From assembly GCF_018966525.1 (NCBI RefSeq), contig NZ_CP076607.1, positions 4,650,001 through 4,714,000 of the forward strand: 64,000 bases of DNA, given 5' to 3'. Under the pieces are notes generated by a model that worked only from the letters and a program-made list of their open reading frames with translations, searched no databases and was not told the DNA's origin. Positions 1 through 7,938 of the stretch are shown piece after piece; position 1 is the first letter of the stretch, and every line of letters starts with the position of its first letter. This stretch comes from Paenibacillus sophorae. Lineage in GTDB: Bacteria > Bacillota > Bacilli > Paenibacillales > Paenibacillaceae. A program made the translations under genes and the position numbers.

Positions 1-693
1 CCCAGTCTTCACTCCGTCCGCTCCATCATAGAGCCGCAGCATTTTATTTTTGTTGCTCCATTTGTAGTCCCATTTATCGTACGGATTATCCGCCGTTTTC
101 ACCTGCGTCTTCACAATTTCCTTGAATACGGGATTATGCAGCGCATAGGCCGTCAGCTCGGCAAGGTCATTGGCGGTGGAGTAGTGTCCTTTGGCATCAA
201 GGCCGTGTGGATTGGCAAACTGAGTATGGGCGAGTCCCAGCTCCTCCGCCTTGGCATTCATAAGATGGACAAAACCTTCCTCAGAGCCGCCGACATGCTC
301 AGCGATGGCCGTCGCCGCATCGTTGCCCGAACGCAGCATCAGACCGTACAACATGTTCTCCAGCGTCATCTCCTCACCTTGCTTAAGAAACAGGGACGAT
401 CCTTCTTTGGCAAAAGCATTCTTCCCGACCTTGACCTTGCTGCTTAAATCGCCGTTCTCAATGGCTACGATGGCCGTCATGATCTTGGTCAGGCTGGCGA
501 TCAGCATCGGCTCATCGCCGTGGCTGCTGTAGAGTATCCGCCCGGACTCCACATCAATCAGCGCTGACGCCTTGGCATGGGTAGATACGCTCTCTTGCTC
601 CGTTTCAGTTTCAGCCGCCGCAATCGGAGTGAAGAGCAGGAGCAGGCTGATGCAGACCAGGGCTAGAGATGATCCGAAATTTACTCTCTTCAT
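1..693 (-). CDS. dacB: D-alanyl-D-alanine carboxypeptidase DacB (S11 family), 3' part outside window
   Basis: A penicillin-binding D,D-carboxypeptidase that trims pentapeptide side chains, in sporulation mainly of cortex peptidoglycan. The 231 visible codons begin with a signal peptide (Met-Lys-Arg, then a hydrophobic run to about residue 27). All three catalytic motifs are present: SLTK at residues 67-70 (acylated Ser67), SGN at 122-124, and KTG at 229-231, where the window ends. I chose the ATG at 693 because GGAGG lies 6 nt upstream; an in-frame ATG at 699 touches the Shine-Dalgarno. The assignment to DacB rather than DacA or DacF rests on neighbourhood (scpAB, ytfIJ and rib genes, as in B. 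subtilis) and on a sigma-E-like promoter upstream. A second family member, dacF, lies at 37.8 kb. The C-terminal beta domain and membrane anchor are not visible. Confidence 0.88.
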   Translation of the reverse strand, partial: MKRVNFGSSLALVCISLLLLFTPIAAAETETEQESVSTHAKASALIDVESGRILYSSHGDEPMLIASLTKIMTAIVAIENGDLSSKVKVGKNAFAKEGSSLFLKQGEEMTLENMLYGLMLRSGNDAATAIAEHVGGSEEGFVHLMNAKAEELGLAHTQFANPHGLDAKGHYSTANDLAELTAYALHNPVFKEIVKTQVKTADNPYDKWDYKWSNKNKMLRLYDGADGVKTG

Positions 694-728
694 GTTCATC
701 CTCCGGGTTCCTATCGGCATTTTGTACA

Positions 729-757
729 AGTGTATGCTTGTTTCGGGAACGGTATGT
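729..757 (-). promoter_or_regulatory. Putative sigma-E promoter of dacB
   Basis: Read on the minus strand, CATACACT (plus 729-736) fits the sigma-E -10 consensus CATACAHT completely. Fourteen bases upstream lies ACATACC, a partial match to the KMATATT -35. The start codon of dacB is about 36 nt downstream. Known biology agrees: dacB of B. subtilis is transcribed by sigma-E in the mother cell. The -35 is weak, so this is a candidate. Confidence 0.5.
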
Positions 758-776
758 CCCTTCCTTTCATGATGCG

Positions 777-808
777 CAAAAAAGGATACCGCAGCTAGCG
801 ATATCCTT
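777..808 (-). terminator. Rho-independent terminator after gerW
   Basis: On the minus strand an 11-bp stem (AAGGATATCGC pairing with GCGGTATCCTT, one G-T pair) with a 5-nt loop is followed by a T-run. It separates ytfI-gerW from dacB. Confidence 0.8.
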
Positions 809-895
809 ATGTTTGCGGCAGACCGCACCGGTCTTTACGGCATGCCCCGGCATGAACCGGATTCACGGGGGCCAGTCTGCCGAACTCCCTTTCGG

Positions 896-1366
896 TTACT
901 GCGTAACGGTTACCGGTTCTGCGGGCGACTGAGCAGACTGCGGTGCAGCCGCACTTGTGCCTTGACCGCCTTGAGCGGGAAACATCGACTGGATTTTGTC
1001 GATCAGCCCTGGGGTAGCATCGATAATTTTCTCAAAAATATGAGTTTGGTTGTCGAGCGGCACGATATGCACGCCTTGCTGGCCGACGACAAGAAAAGCG
1101 ATCGGCCGGATGGAAACCCCGCCCCCGCTGCCGCCTCCGAATGGGAGCAGCTTCACGCCGTTTTGGCCAGGCGCAGACTTGTCAACATCTTCCACACTGA
1201 AGTCACTGCCCCCTGCGGCAAATCCGAATGCAACTTTACTAATGGGCAAAATAGTGCTGCCGTCCGACGTCTGAACCGGCTCGCCGACGATGGTGTTGAC
1301 GTCAATCATGCCTTTAATGTTTTCCATCGCGGTCTGCATCAGACCTTGAATGGGGTGGTCACTCAT
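896..1366 (-). CDS. ytfJ: GerW family sporulation protein YtfJ
   Basis: A 156-residue protein of the YtfJ/GerW family, made in the forespore and needed in Bacillus for germination responses; its biochemical activity is unknown. The family-typical N-terminus (MSDHPIQGLMQTAMENIKG) and the central segment ILPISKVAFGFAAGGSDF are recognisable, followed by a Gly-rich stretch (FGGGSGGG) and a hydrophobic strand-rich core. The C-terminal 25 residues are Ala/Gln/Pro-rich and probably disordered. GGAGG stands 8 nt before the ATG. It lies 89 nt downstream of ytfI, and the two probably share the forespore promoter at 2211-2240. The symbol gerW is also used for this family. Confidence 0.9.
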   Translation of the reverse strand: MSDHPIQGLMQTAMENIKGMIDVNTIVGEPVQTSDGSTILPISKVAFGFAAGGSDFSVEDVDKSAPGQNGVKLLPFGGGSGGGVSIRPIAFLVVGQQGVHIVPLDNQTHIFEKIIDATPGLIDKIQSMFPAQGGQGTSAAAPQSAQSPAEPVTVTQ

Positions 1367-1455
1367 ATTGGTATCCTCCTTCGGCTTCTAGGGAATAGAA
1401 TTCCTTCACAACGTATATTCCCCCGAATGAGGCGTTACTATGTAACCCACCAGGG

Positions 1456-2169
1456 TCATGCGGCTCTTTTTCCCCGTTTATGGGACTGTATTTCGCGGAC
1501 AAGCTCCTTCCACTGTCTGATGCCTTCATCCGCCTGCATGGCCCGCACCAGCAGCCTGAATCCCGCATACAGCGCGTAGCCCGCCGATATTCTTCCGGCG
1601 CAATCGACCTCGGTGGAGAATTTCACGTCGTCATCGAACACAGGAACCACGAACAGGCGCGGACGGTGCAGCAGCTTCACCCGCTGTGAGGCCCAGCCGA
1701 TCAGGCTCCACTTCAGCCCCCAGAGCGCCCCGGCCGCAGTTGCCGTTCCCGCTGCGTCGCCAAGCGAAAAATTGGTGGACCAGTCCAGCTTCGTAATCTG
1801 CAGATGGGACAGCGTATCGGCGGTCCAGCGTTTCAGCCCTTGTGTGGCGCGCAGCGCTTTTTTTCCATATTCCATCCATTCGATGACGTCATCCTTGTTG
1901 ATATCCGTCTCTTCATCCTTCGACGATTTCATAGGCGCGATACCGGTCTCTTCCAGCTTGACATGAAGCCCGCGCTTAAATCCTACGAACGCGAGCGCCG
2001 GAAGCGAGTAATGAAGCTTAACCAATCCAAAAAGGGCGGTGATATCAAGCACGACCCGGTCATCCTGTCCTGTTCTGTTCAAACTGAAATGAATATGAAT
2101 GCGGGAAGAGAGCAGCAAGATCGAGACCGCCAGCAGCAGCAGGGCGCCAATCAACAGCCATAGCTTCAC
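1456..2169 (-). CDS. ytfI: DUF2953 membrane-associated protein YtfI
   Basis: 237 residues of the DUF2953 family, usually encoded just before ytfJ. One N-terminal membrane helix (about residues 3-20, LWLLIGALLLLAVSILLL) is followed by a beta-rich segment resembling the family core (RIHIHFSLNRTGQDD, then LFGLVKLHYSLP). The C-terminal half is basic and amphipathic. No catalytic motif is visible, and the function is not known; pairing with GerW suggests a role in forespore or germination biology. The start is GTG at 2169 with GGAGG 7 nt upstream. Transcription probably begins at the sigma-F/G-type promoter directly upstream. Confidence 0.85.
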   Translation of the reverse strand: MKLWLLIGALLLLAVSILLLSSRIHIHFSLNRTGQDDRVVLDITALFGLVKLHYSLPALAFVGFKRGLHVKLEETGIAPMKSSKDEETDINKDDVIEWMEYGKKALRATQGLKRWTADTLSHLQITKLDWSTNFSLGDAAGTATAAGALWGLKWSLIGWASQRVKLLHRPRLFVVPVFDDDVKFSTEVDCAGRISAGYALYAGFRLLVRAMQADEGIRQWKELVREIQSHKRGKRAA

Positions 2170-2210
2170 GTGTTAACCTCCAAGCAACCTTTAATAAGGA
2201 CTTCTTGGAT

Positions 2211-2240
2211 TAGTATGGCATTTTCGGACTGGAAAAATTC
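2211..2240 (-). promoter_or_regulatory. Putative sigma-F/sigma-G promoter of ytfI-gerW
   Basis: Minus strand: GAATT (-35, plus 2236-2240), an 18-bp spacer, then CATACTA (-10, plus 2211-2217). The -10 equals the forespore sigma-G consensus, the -35 differs from GHATR only in the last base, and the spacing is ideal. It lies 41 nt before the ytfI GTG. The ytfI-ytfJ pair is a known forespore transcription unit in Bacillus. Confidence 0.65.
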
Positions 2241-2244
2241 ACAT

Positions 2245-2274
2245 AAAAAAATCATAGACCAATTGCGTCTATGA
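2245..2274 (-). terminator. Rho-independent terminator after scpB
   Basis: On the minus strand, TCATAGAC and GTCTATGA pair around a 7-nt loop and are followed by seven T. It ends the scpA-scpB transcript and insulates the ytfI promoter directly downstream. Confidence 0.85.
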
Positions 2275-2290
2275 CTCTTTAAACTTCATT

Positions 2291-2896
2291 TTAGGATTGC
2301 TCCACTTCATCAATTGTCAGCTGGCGGGTATCCAGCTTGTCAAACAATAGCTGTGTTTCTTCCTCCAGATTATCTCCGCTTTCCAGTGTGGCAGGCTCCG
2401 GCAGTTCCTTCAGGCTGGCCAGCCCAAAGGTCTCCAGGAAAGATTTCGTCGTTCCGTACAGAATCGGACGCCCCACAGCTTCCGCCCTGCCGACCTCTTG
2501 AATAAGATCCTTATTGGTCAGCGTATGAATCGCCCGCTCGGATTTCACCCCGCGGATCTCCTCAATCTCCACCCGCGTTATCGGCTGCCTGTATGCGACG
2601 ATAGACAGCGTCTCCAGCGCCGCCTGCGACAAGGACGCGCGGGAAGGTGAGTAGGCCAGCCGCTCGAAATACGGCGCATGCTCCGGCAAAGTCGCGAGCC
2701 GGTAGTTGCCGGCTATCTGCACGACCTGAAGGCCGCGCCCCTGTAAGGCCAGCTCCTCGCGCAGCTCCTCCATAGCCCCTGCAACCAGTTCCGTCCGCTG
2801 CTCTGTAATCTCGGCAATTTGCCGGGCGGACAGTCCGTCCTCTCCGGCTAGAAACAGCAATCCCTCAATAATCGATTTCAGACTCTTGTAATCCAT
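2291..2896 (-). CDS. scpB: Segregation and condensation protein B
   Basis: 201 residues, the usual ScpB length. ScpB dimers bind the central part of the kleisin ScpA in the Smc-ScpAB complex, which organises and segregates replicated chromosomes at the nucleoid. Two winged-helix domains are evident: residues about 1-80 (LKSIIEGLLFLAGEDGLSA) and about 90-160, with the signature LETLSIVAYRQPITRVEIE and RGVKSERAIHTL. The acidic C-terminal tail is typical. The start codon lies inside the end of scpA (32-nt overlap), suggesting translational coupling and balanced subunit synthesis. Confidence 0.95.
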   Translation of the reverse strand: MDYKSLKSIIEGLLFLAGEDGLSARQIAEITEQRTELVAGAMEELREELALQGRGLQVVQIAGNYRLATLPEHAPYFERLAYSPSRASLSQAALETLSIVAYRQPITRVEIEEIRGVKSERAIHTLTNKDLIQEVGRAEAVGRPILYGTTKSFLETFGLASLKELPEPATLESGDNLEEETQLLFDKLDTRQLTIDEVEQS

Positions 2897-3656
2897 TGAA
2901 GTCTTCTGCTCCTCTCCATTCCATCACAATGTCGTCAAATAAGTTCTCCTGGTAGCACAAAATCGCCTTCATCTTCATCAGCTCCAGAATAGCCAGAAAG
3001 GTCGCAACGATTTCATGCCTCTCCATACGTTCATGCAGCAGCGACGAGAAGCGCAGCCGTCCTCCCTTTCCGGTTCGCCGGAGCGCCTCGGATACATCGC
3101 GGATGCGGTCTTTGACCGAGATTTCATCTCTGGTAATCCGCGCATAGGAGGAGCGTCTGGCCGCCTTGCCGAGCGCCTTGCGAAATGCGGCGATCAAATC
3201 CGACGTATGAAGGCCTTTCAGGGTGTTGTCGACCTGGGATGGCACAAAGGGAGCCAAATCCTCCGGCTCCTTCGTAAAAATAAGGCTGCGTTCGCTCTCC
3301 ATATCCATCAGTTGGGTGGCAATGCTCTTGATTTTGCGGTATTCGATCAGACGCTGCACCAGCTCCGCCCGTGGATCGAAGCCGTCCTCCTCGTAATATT
3401 CGAAATCGTCGATCTCGATCACGGGCGGCTTGGGTAGCAGCATCTTACTCTTGATGGAGAGCAAAGTCGCGGCCATCACCAGGAACTCGCTTGTTATTTC
3501 CAGCTCAAGCTCCTGCATGTTCCGCAAATATTCCATGTACTGCTCGGTGATCTCGCTGACCGGAATGTCCTGGATGTCGATTTCCGCTTTGTCGATCAAA
3601 TGCAGCAATAAATCAAGCGGGCCCTCAAACGTCTCCAGCTTGTACAATACAGTCAC
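2865..3656 (-). CDS. scpA: Segregation and condensation protein A (kleisin)
   Basis: 263 residues. ScpA is the kleisin that bridges Smc heads and recruits ScpB. The N-terminal signature (VLYKLETFEGPLDLLLHLI) and the following amphipathic helices (MEYLRNMQELELEITSEFL, LLSIKSKMLLP) are clear, as is the C-terminal winged helix that contacts the Smc head. The reading frame stays open upstream to 3713, but I placed the start at GTG 3656 because GGGAGG sits 7 nt before it and the family begins at this point. The gene follows a terminator-like hairpin after ribH, so it may have its own promoter or depend on readthrough from the riboflavin operon. Confidence 0.93.
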   Translation of the reverse strand: MTVLYKLETFEGPLDLLLHLIDKAEIDIQDIPVSEITEQYMEYLRNMQELELEITSEFLVMAATLLSIKSKMLLPKPPVIEIDDFEYYEEDGFDPRAELVQRLIEYRKIKSIATQLMDMESERSLIFTKEPEDLAPFVPSQVDNTLKGLHTSDLIAAFRKALGKAARRSSYARITRDEISVKDRIRDVSEALRRTGKGGRLRFSSLLHERMERHEIVATFLAILELMKMKAILCYQENLFDDIVMEWRGAEDFNGLQESEIDY

Positions 3657-3671
3657 GAGCCAACCTCCCGC

Positions 3672-3711
3672 AAAAAAGTAAAGTGCAGCGCCTAAAGTGA
3701 GGGCGCTACAC
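3672..3711 (-). terminator. Terminator-like hairpin between ribH and scpA
   Basis: Minus strand: a 10-bp stem (GTGTAGCGCC with GGCGCTGCAC, one T-G pair) and 9-nt loop, followed by TTTACTTTTTT. It lies directly before the scpA Shine-Dalgarno and probably ends the riboflavin operon. Confidence 0.65.
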
Positions 3712-3816
3712 AAGTCGAAAACTCAAAGATTAGATTCGCTTTCTTCCTTATACATATAAATAATCACGTTTTGGACAGGTTCGTCAATAGCGGACTTGCC
3801 TGAATTCCCGTTTCCT

Positions 3817-4287
3817 TTAAATAAGTTTGGAAAGATTAGCCATCTCAATGGCGGATACCGCCGCGTCCCATCCCTTGTTGCCAGCTTTCGTGCCGGCGCG
3901 CTCGACTGCCTGCTCAATATTCTCAGTCGTCAGCACGCCGAAGATTGTCGGAACGCCCGTCTTGAGATTAATGGCGGCCACTCCTTTGGAAACCTCGTTG
4001 CACACATAATCGTAATGGGTCGTGGAACCGCGGATCACGGTGCCCAGCGTAACGACTGCGTCGTATTTGCCGCTTTCGGCCATTTTTTGTGCAATCAGCG
4101 GAATTTCGAACACTCCCGGCACCCAGGCTACGGAGATTTCGTCATCCTTAACACCGTGACGCTTGAAAGCGTCGAGTGCCCCGGACAGCAGCTTGCTCGT
4201 AATAAATTCATTGAAACGTCCCACTACAATCCCGTATTTCAAACCTTCCGAAACTAAATGTCCTTCAAAAATCTGTGGCATACTCAT
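3817..4287 (-). CDS. ribH: 6,7-dimethyl-8-ribityllumazine synthase
   Basis: 156 residues, standard for the family. RibH condenses 5-amino-6-ribitylaminouracil with 3,4-dihydroxy-2-butanone 4-phosphate to the lumazine precursor of riboflavin; it forms 60-subunit capsids in Bacillus. Visible signatures are GIVVGRFNEFITSKLL near the N-terminus, VAWVPGVFEIP, VVTLGTVIRGSTTHYDYV (substrate phosphate and catalytic region) and FGVLTTENIEQA. I preferred ATG 4287 (GGAAGG 6 nt upstream) over the in-frame ATG at 4302, which has no Shine-Dalgarno. It is the last gene of the FMN-riboswitch operon. Confidence 0.96.
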   Translation of the reverse strand: MSMPQIFEGHLVSEGLKYGIVVGRFNEFITSKLLSGALDAFKRHGVKDDEISVAWVPGVFEIPLIAQKMAESGKYDAVVTLGTVIRGSTTHYDYVCNEVSKGVAAINLKTGVPTIFGVLTTENIEQAVERAGTKAGNKGWDAAVSAIEMANLSKLI

Positions 4288-4363
4288 CAACAACCCTTCC
4301 ATAAATTAGTCAGCAAATTAGTCAGCTTATGTTAAGAATCTGCTTATAGAATTGAATACCGGC

Positions 4364-5617
4364 TTACGCCTTCGAGCTTTCGTTCTGCTCAATATCATCG
4401 AACTTCAACAGGTGGCCGAGCTTGGACTGCTTAGTATGCAAATAATTGGTATTGTCTTCGTTTTCCGGCATCTGGATCGGAACGCGCTCCACGACTTCAA
4501 GGCCGTAACCTTCCAGCCCTTTGATTTTGCGCGGATTATTCGTCATCAGCTTGATCCGGCGAACGCCCAAATCCTTCAGAATTTGCGCGCCGATTCCGTA
4601 ATCGCGCAAATCTGCCGGGAAACCAAGCTCCAGATTCGCATCCACGGTGTCGAGACCTTGTTCTTGAAGCTTATACGCGCGCAGCTTGTTGATCAGGCCG
4701 ATGCCCCGGCCCTCTTGGCGCATGTAGAGCAGAACGCCTTTTCCCGCAGCTTCGATCTGACGCAGCGCCGCCTCGAATTGCGGGCCGCAGTCGCAGCGGT
4801 GGGAGTGGAACACATCGCCGGTAAGGCATTCCGAATGCACGCGGACAAGCACCGGCTCGTCTCCGGAAATATCCCCTTTGACGAGAGCGACATGCTCTTT
4901 ATCATCCACCTCGTTCGTATAGGCAATCGTCTGAAATTCACCGAAATCGGTGGGCAGACGAACCGACACTTCGCGGGTGACCAGCTTCTCTTTCTCATTG
5001 CGGTAATGGATCAGGTCCGCGATGCTGATGAGCTTCAGATCATGCTTCATGGCGATTTCGTGCAGATCGGGCAGACGGGCCATCGTGCCGTCTTCCTTAA
5101 CGACCTCACAAATCACCGCAGCGGGATAAGCGCCGCACATGCGGGCCAGATCGACGGCGGCTTCCGTATGGCCGCTTCTGCGCAGCACGCCGCCTTTTTT
5201 GGCGATCAGCGGGAACATATGGCCCGGTCTGCGGAAATCCATCGGGCCGGCTTTCGGGTCCATAATCGCCTTGGCGGTCAGCGACCGCTCATAAGCCGAG
5301 ATGCCGGTCGTTGTATCCTTGTGGTCGATTGAAACAGTGAAGGCCGTCCCGTGAAAATCGGTATTTTGGCTGACCATCGGCTTCAGATCCAGCTCCGCCG
5401 CCCGCTCCGCCGTAATCGGCAGGCAGACAAGCCCTCGTCCCTCGGTAATCATGAAATTGATGACTTCTGGCGTCGCCCGTTCCGCCAAAGCGATAAAGTC
5501 TCCCTCATTCTCGCGGTCTTCGTCATCGACAACGATGACGACTTTGCCGCGCATCAAATCGTAGATGGCTTCTTCAATCGGGTCCAGGCGAATATCTTCG
5601 TTATTATATTGGCTCAT
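4364..5617 (-). CDS. ribBA: Bifunctional 3,4-dihydroxy-2-butanone 4-phosphate synthase / GTP cyclohydrolase II
   Basis: 417 residues with two enzymes in one chain. Residues about 1-205 form the RibB domain (VDDEDRENEGDF acidic Mg-binding loop, GRGLVCLP, RRPGHMFPL), which makes the four-carbon unit from ribulose 5-phosphate. Residues about 210-400 form the RibA domain, which opens GTP; its zinc ligands lie in SECLTGDVFHSHRCDCG, and the motif RQEGRGIGL follows. Both active-site sets look intact, so the protein should supply both riboflavin precursors. GGAGG stands 8 nt before the ATG. It sits between ribE and ribH, as in B. subtilis. Confidence 0.97.
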   Translation of the reverse strand: MSQYNNEDIRLDPIEEAIYDLMRGKVVIVVDDEDRENEGDFIALAERATPEVINFMITEGRGLVCLPITAERAAELDLKPMVSQNTDFHGTAFTVSIDHKDTTTGISAYERSLTAKAIMDPKAGPMDFRRPGHMFPLIAKKGGVLRRSGHTEAAVDLARMCGAYPAAVICEVVKEDGTMARLPDLHEIAMKHDLKLISIADLIHYRNEKEKLVTREVSVRLPTDFGEFQTIAYTNEVDDKEHVALVKGDISGDEPVLVRVHSECLTGDVFHSHRCDCGPQFEAALRQIEAAGKGVLLYMRQEGRGIGLINKLRAYKLQEQGLDTVDANLELGFPADLRDYGIGAQILKDLGVRRIKLMTNNPRKIKGLEGYGLEVVERVPIQMPENEDNTNYLHTKQSKLGHLLKFDDIEQNESSKA

Positions 5618-5655
5618 TTCTTTAACCTCCTGGTTCGCTGTATACTTTCCGATTC

Positions 5656-6333
5656 TTATAAAAAACCGTTCGCCGCCAAAAATTCGCTGCTGATTCGGGA
5701 ACCCCGAGCCTCTTCCTCATCCTCAGCATTTTGCGGGGAGGAGCCGTAGCGGAGCAGATGATCCACATACTTGCCTAGCACATCGCATTCGATATTGACA
5801 GTATCTCCGGCGCGCTTGTCGGCAAGCACGGTTTCACTGAGCGTATGCGGGATAATGGACACCGTGAACGATGAAGCCGCCGTACCCGCCACCGTTAAGC
5901 TGATTCCGTCAATCGTGATCGAGCCTTTTGGAATAATGAACTTGAACAGGGACCCGCGGCCCGGCGCAATCTCGAATACAACAGCGTTCTGATCACGCTT
6001 TACGCTTCGGATCGTTCCCGTTCCGTCGACATGCCCCTGTACGATATGCCCGCCGAAACGCCCGCCGGCCGACATCGCCCGCTCCAGATTAATCCGGCCG
6101 CCGACCCGCAGCTCCTTAAGCGTGCTGTTACGGTATGTCTGCGGCATGACATCGGCGGTAAATCCGTGATCGCTAATGGAGGTCGCCGTCAGACAGACGC
6201 CATTGACCGATACGCTGTCTCCGATTTTGAGATCATCCATGATGACGGAAGCGTTAATATGCAGCACCATCACCTCGCCGCCCGAGGAAACGCCGCGCAG
6301 CACGCCCACTTCTTCGATCAATCCTGTAAACAT
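5656..6333 (-). CDS. ribE: Riboflavin synthase alpha subunit
   Basis: 225 residues. RibE dismutates two 6,7-dimethyl-8-ribityllumazine molecules into riboflavin and the RibBA/RibH-recycled pyrimidine. The chain shows the internal duplication of the family: MFTGLIEEVG...VSVNGVCLT in barrel 1 (about 1-90) and a second barrel (about 98-190) with HIVQGHVDG and ITIDGISLTV. The C-terminal helix drives trimerisation; here the tail beyond residue 200 is longer and charged. It follows ribD by 18 nt with GGAGAGG before the ATG. Confidence 0.96.
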   Translation of the reverse strand: MFTGLIEEVGVLRGVSSGGEVMVLHINASVIMDDLKIGDSVSVNGVCLTATSISDHGFTADVMPQTYRNSTLKELRVGGRINLERAMSAGGRFGGHIVQGHVDGTGTIRSVKRDQNAVVFEIAPGRGSLFKFIIPKGSITIDGISLTVAGTAASSFTVSIIPHTLSETVLADKRAGDTVNIECDVLGKYVDHLLRYGSSPQNAEDEEEARGSRISSEFLAANGFL

Positions 6334-6351
6334 CCTGCTTCCCCTCTCCTT

Positions 6352-7455
6352 CTATGCAAGCTCGGGTATGCCGCTGATGCACACATTATCTCCGAGAACC
6401 TCAACTTCCACACCCCGCAGCGTAACGGCATTCTTCATCAGTTCCACCCCGTCAAAAGAAAACGCAGCCGGCGCCGCAGCGCCGCCTCCGACAATCTTCG
6501 GAGCGAAAAAAAGCACCACACGGTCCACTAGCCCCTGCTCCAGCATCGCCCCATTCAGTTGGCCTCCGCCTTCCAGCAAGATGGAACCGATCTCCAGTTC
6601 GCCGAGCCTGGACATGGCGGCATTCAGGTCGACACGCGGCCCCGCGCCGCAGCGCAGCACCTGCACCCCGGCCGCCATCAGCGCTTCTTCCTTCACAGCG
6701 TCGGCGGTTTCCGCCGCAACAATAATCGTCTGCGCCTGCTTGTCGGTCACAACCAACGATTCAAGCGGCGTGCGGAGGTTCGAATCAATAATAATCCGCA
6801 CCGGATTGATGCCTGGAACTTCGGTCCGGGTCGTGAGCGAGGGATTGTCGGCAATGACCGTGCCTACGCCAACCATGATGCCCTGATGACGATGCCTCAT
6901 CGTATGTACGATTCCCCGCGCCGCCTCGTTCGAAATCCACTTGCTGTCGCCGGTGCGAGTAGCAATTTTGCCGTCCAGCGTGCTGGCGCTTTTCAATGTG
7001 ACGAAAGGCTGCTGCGTCAGTATATATTTAATGAACTTCTCATTGAGCCGCAGGGCCCGTTCGCGCAGCAGCCCGACCTCAACCTCGATTCCAGCCCCCC
7101 GGAGCATCGCGATTCCACGTCCTGCCACCTGGGGGTTCGGGTCTTCGCAGGAAATTACGACCCTTGCCACGCCTTCGGCAATCAGCCGCTCGCTGCAAGG
7201 GGGCGTCTTGCCGTAATGACTGCAGGGCTCCAGCGTCACATAAGCAGTGCTTCCCGCCGCCTGTCCGGCAGCCATATTCAGCGCATGCACCTCCGCATGG
7301 CCCGTACCCCGCTTAAGGTGGGTGCCCAGGCCGATGACCGCCCCGTCTTTAACGACAACGCAGCCGACAACCGGATTAATCCCTGTCTGCCCCTGGGCGC
7401 GCTCAGCCATGTCAAGCGCAAGCGACATATAGAACTCGTCATTCATTACATTCAT
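6352..7455 (-). CDS. ribD: Bifunctional diaminohydroxyphosphoribosylaminopyrimidine deaminase / 5-amino-6-(5-phosphoribosylamino)uracil reductase
   Basis: 367 residues, first gene of the riboflavin operon. The N-terminal cytidine-deaminase-like domain (1-145) carries the zinc motifs HAEVHAL and PCSHYGKTPPC. The C-terminal reductase domain (about 148-360) shows the folate-reductase-like fold with TLKSASTLDGKIATRTGDSKW and a nucleotide-binding GILLEGGG-like strand (SILLEGGGQLNG). The ATG at 7455 has GGAGG 6 nt upstream; a second Met three codons on has none. Expression should be controlled by the FMN riboswitch and terminator in the leader. Confidence 0.96.
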   Translation of the reverse strand: MNVMNDEFYMSLALDMAERAQGQTGINPVVGCVVVKDGAVIGLGTHLKRGTGHAEVHALNMAAGQAAGSTAYVTLEPCSHYGKTPPCSERLIAEGVARVVISCEDPNPQVAGRGIAMLRGAGIEVEVGLLRERALRLNEKFIKYILTQQPFVTLKSASTLDGKIATRTGDSKWISNEAARGIVHTMRHRHQGIMVGVGTVIADNPSLTTRTEVPGINPVRIIIDSNLRTPLESLVVTDKQAQTIIVAAETADAVKEEALMAAGVQVLRCGAGPRVDLNAAMSRLGELEIGSILLEGGGQLNGAMLEQGLVDRVVLFFAPKIVGGGAAAPAAFSFDGVELMKNAVTLRGVEVEVLGDNVCISGIPELA

Positions 7456-7499
7456 GCCTAACCTCCGATCCCCTGCACATCGTCCATTGTCATCAATCT

Positions 7500-7540
7500 A
7501 AAAAACCCATTCAGTACTCCTGAAAGGAGCCTTGAATGGG
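7500..7540 (-). terminator. Expression-platform terminator of the ribD FMN riboswitch
   Basis: Minus strand: CCCATTCA pairs with TGAATGGG, with an inner stem around GCTCC/GGAGT, followed by TTTTTT. It lies between the aptamer and ribD. By analogy with the B. subtilis ribD leader it forms when FMN is bound, stopping transcription before the operon. Confidence 0.85.
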
Positions 7541-7678
7541 CAGTTTGAGAGTATGAAAGCATCCAAAACCATATGCGGACAAGTAGCCGAACGGCACGTT
7601 CTTGTGAATTATCGCACATAATATCGGAAACCGATTCATTGGGCCTGCCCTATAAGACAAGAGCAAGCAGCTTTCTCT

Positions 7679-7840
7679 CCTTCTTCCATCCAGACTATAC
7701 TGTCGGTCCCGGAATCTCACCGGGTCCACCGTCCGCGCGGCATGCGCGTTCCGGGTAGCGGACTTGTCTTTCGCATGCCGCTGCTGCGTCATCCGAATCA
7801 TCACCGCCGGTAGGGAATTTCACCCTGCCCTGAAGGATTG
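7679..7840 (-). ncRNA. FMN riboswitch (RFN element) of the riboflavin operon
   Basis: The conserved RFN core reads clearly on the minus strand: AGGGCAGGGTGAAATTCCC, then ACCGGCGGTGAT, a variable arm with two GCATGC-containing sides, GACGGTGGACCCGGTGAGA, TTCCGGGACCGACAGTATAG and the closing TCTGGATGGAAGAAGG. All six helices can be drawn. The distance to the terminator (about 140 nt) leaves room for an antiterminator. Confidence 0.95.
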
Positions 7841-7938
7841 TTATATTCATTTGCGTCAGTATAAATACCGACGTTTATGACGGTATCTTATCATTTTATC
7901 GCACAAAAATCAATCATTACTAAATCACATATTTAAAT

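Noticed and set aside
4352..5332. Long plus-strand open frame of 326 codons across ribBA
   Set aside because: It mirrors ribBA on the other strand; codon use is unlike a gene and the real enzyme has complete motifs.
7865..7886. Inverted repeat ATACCG...CGGTAT upstream of the rib riboswitch
   Set aside because: Only six base pairs with a mismatched inner part; no known regulator site fits.
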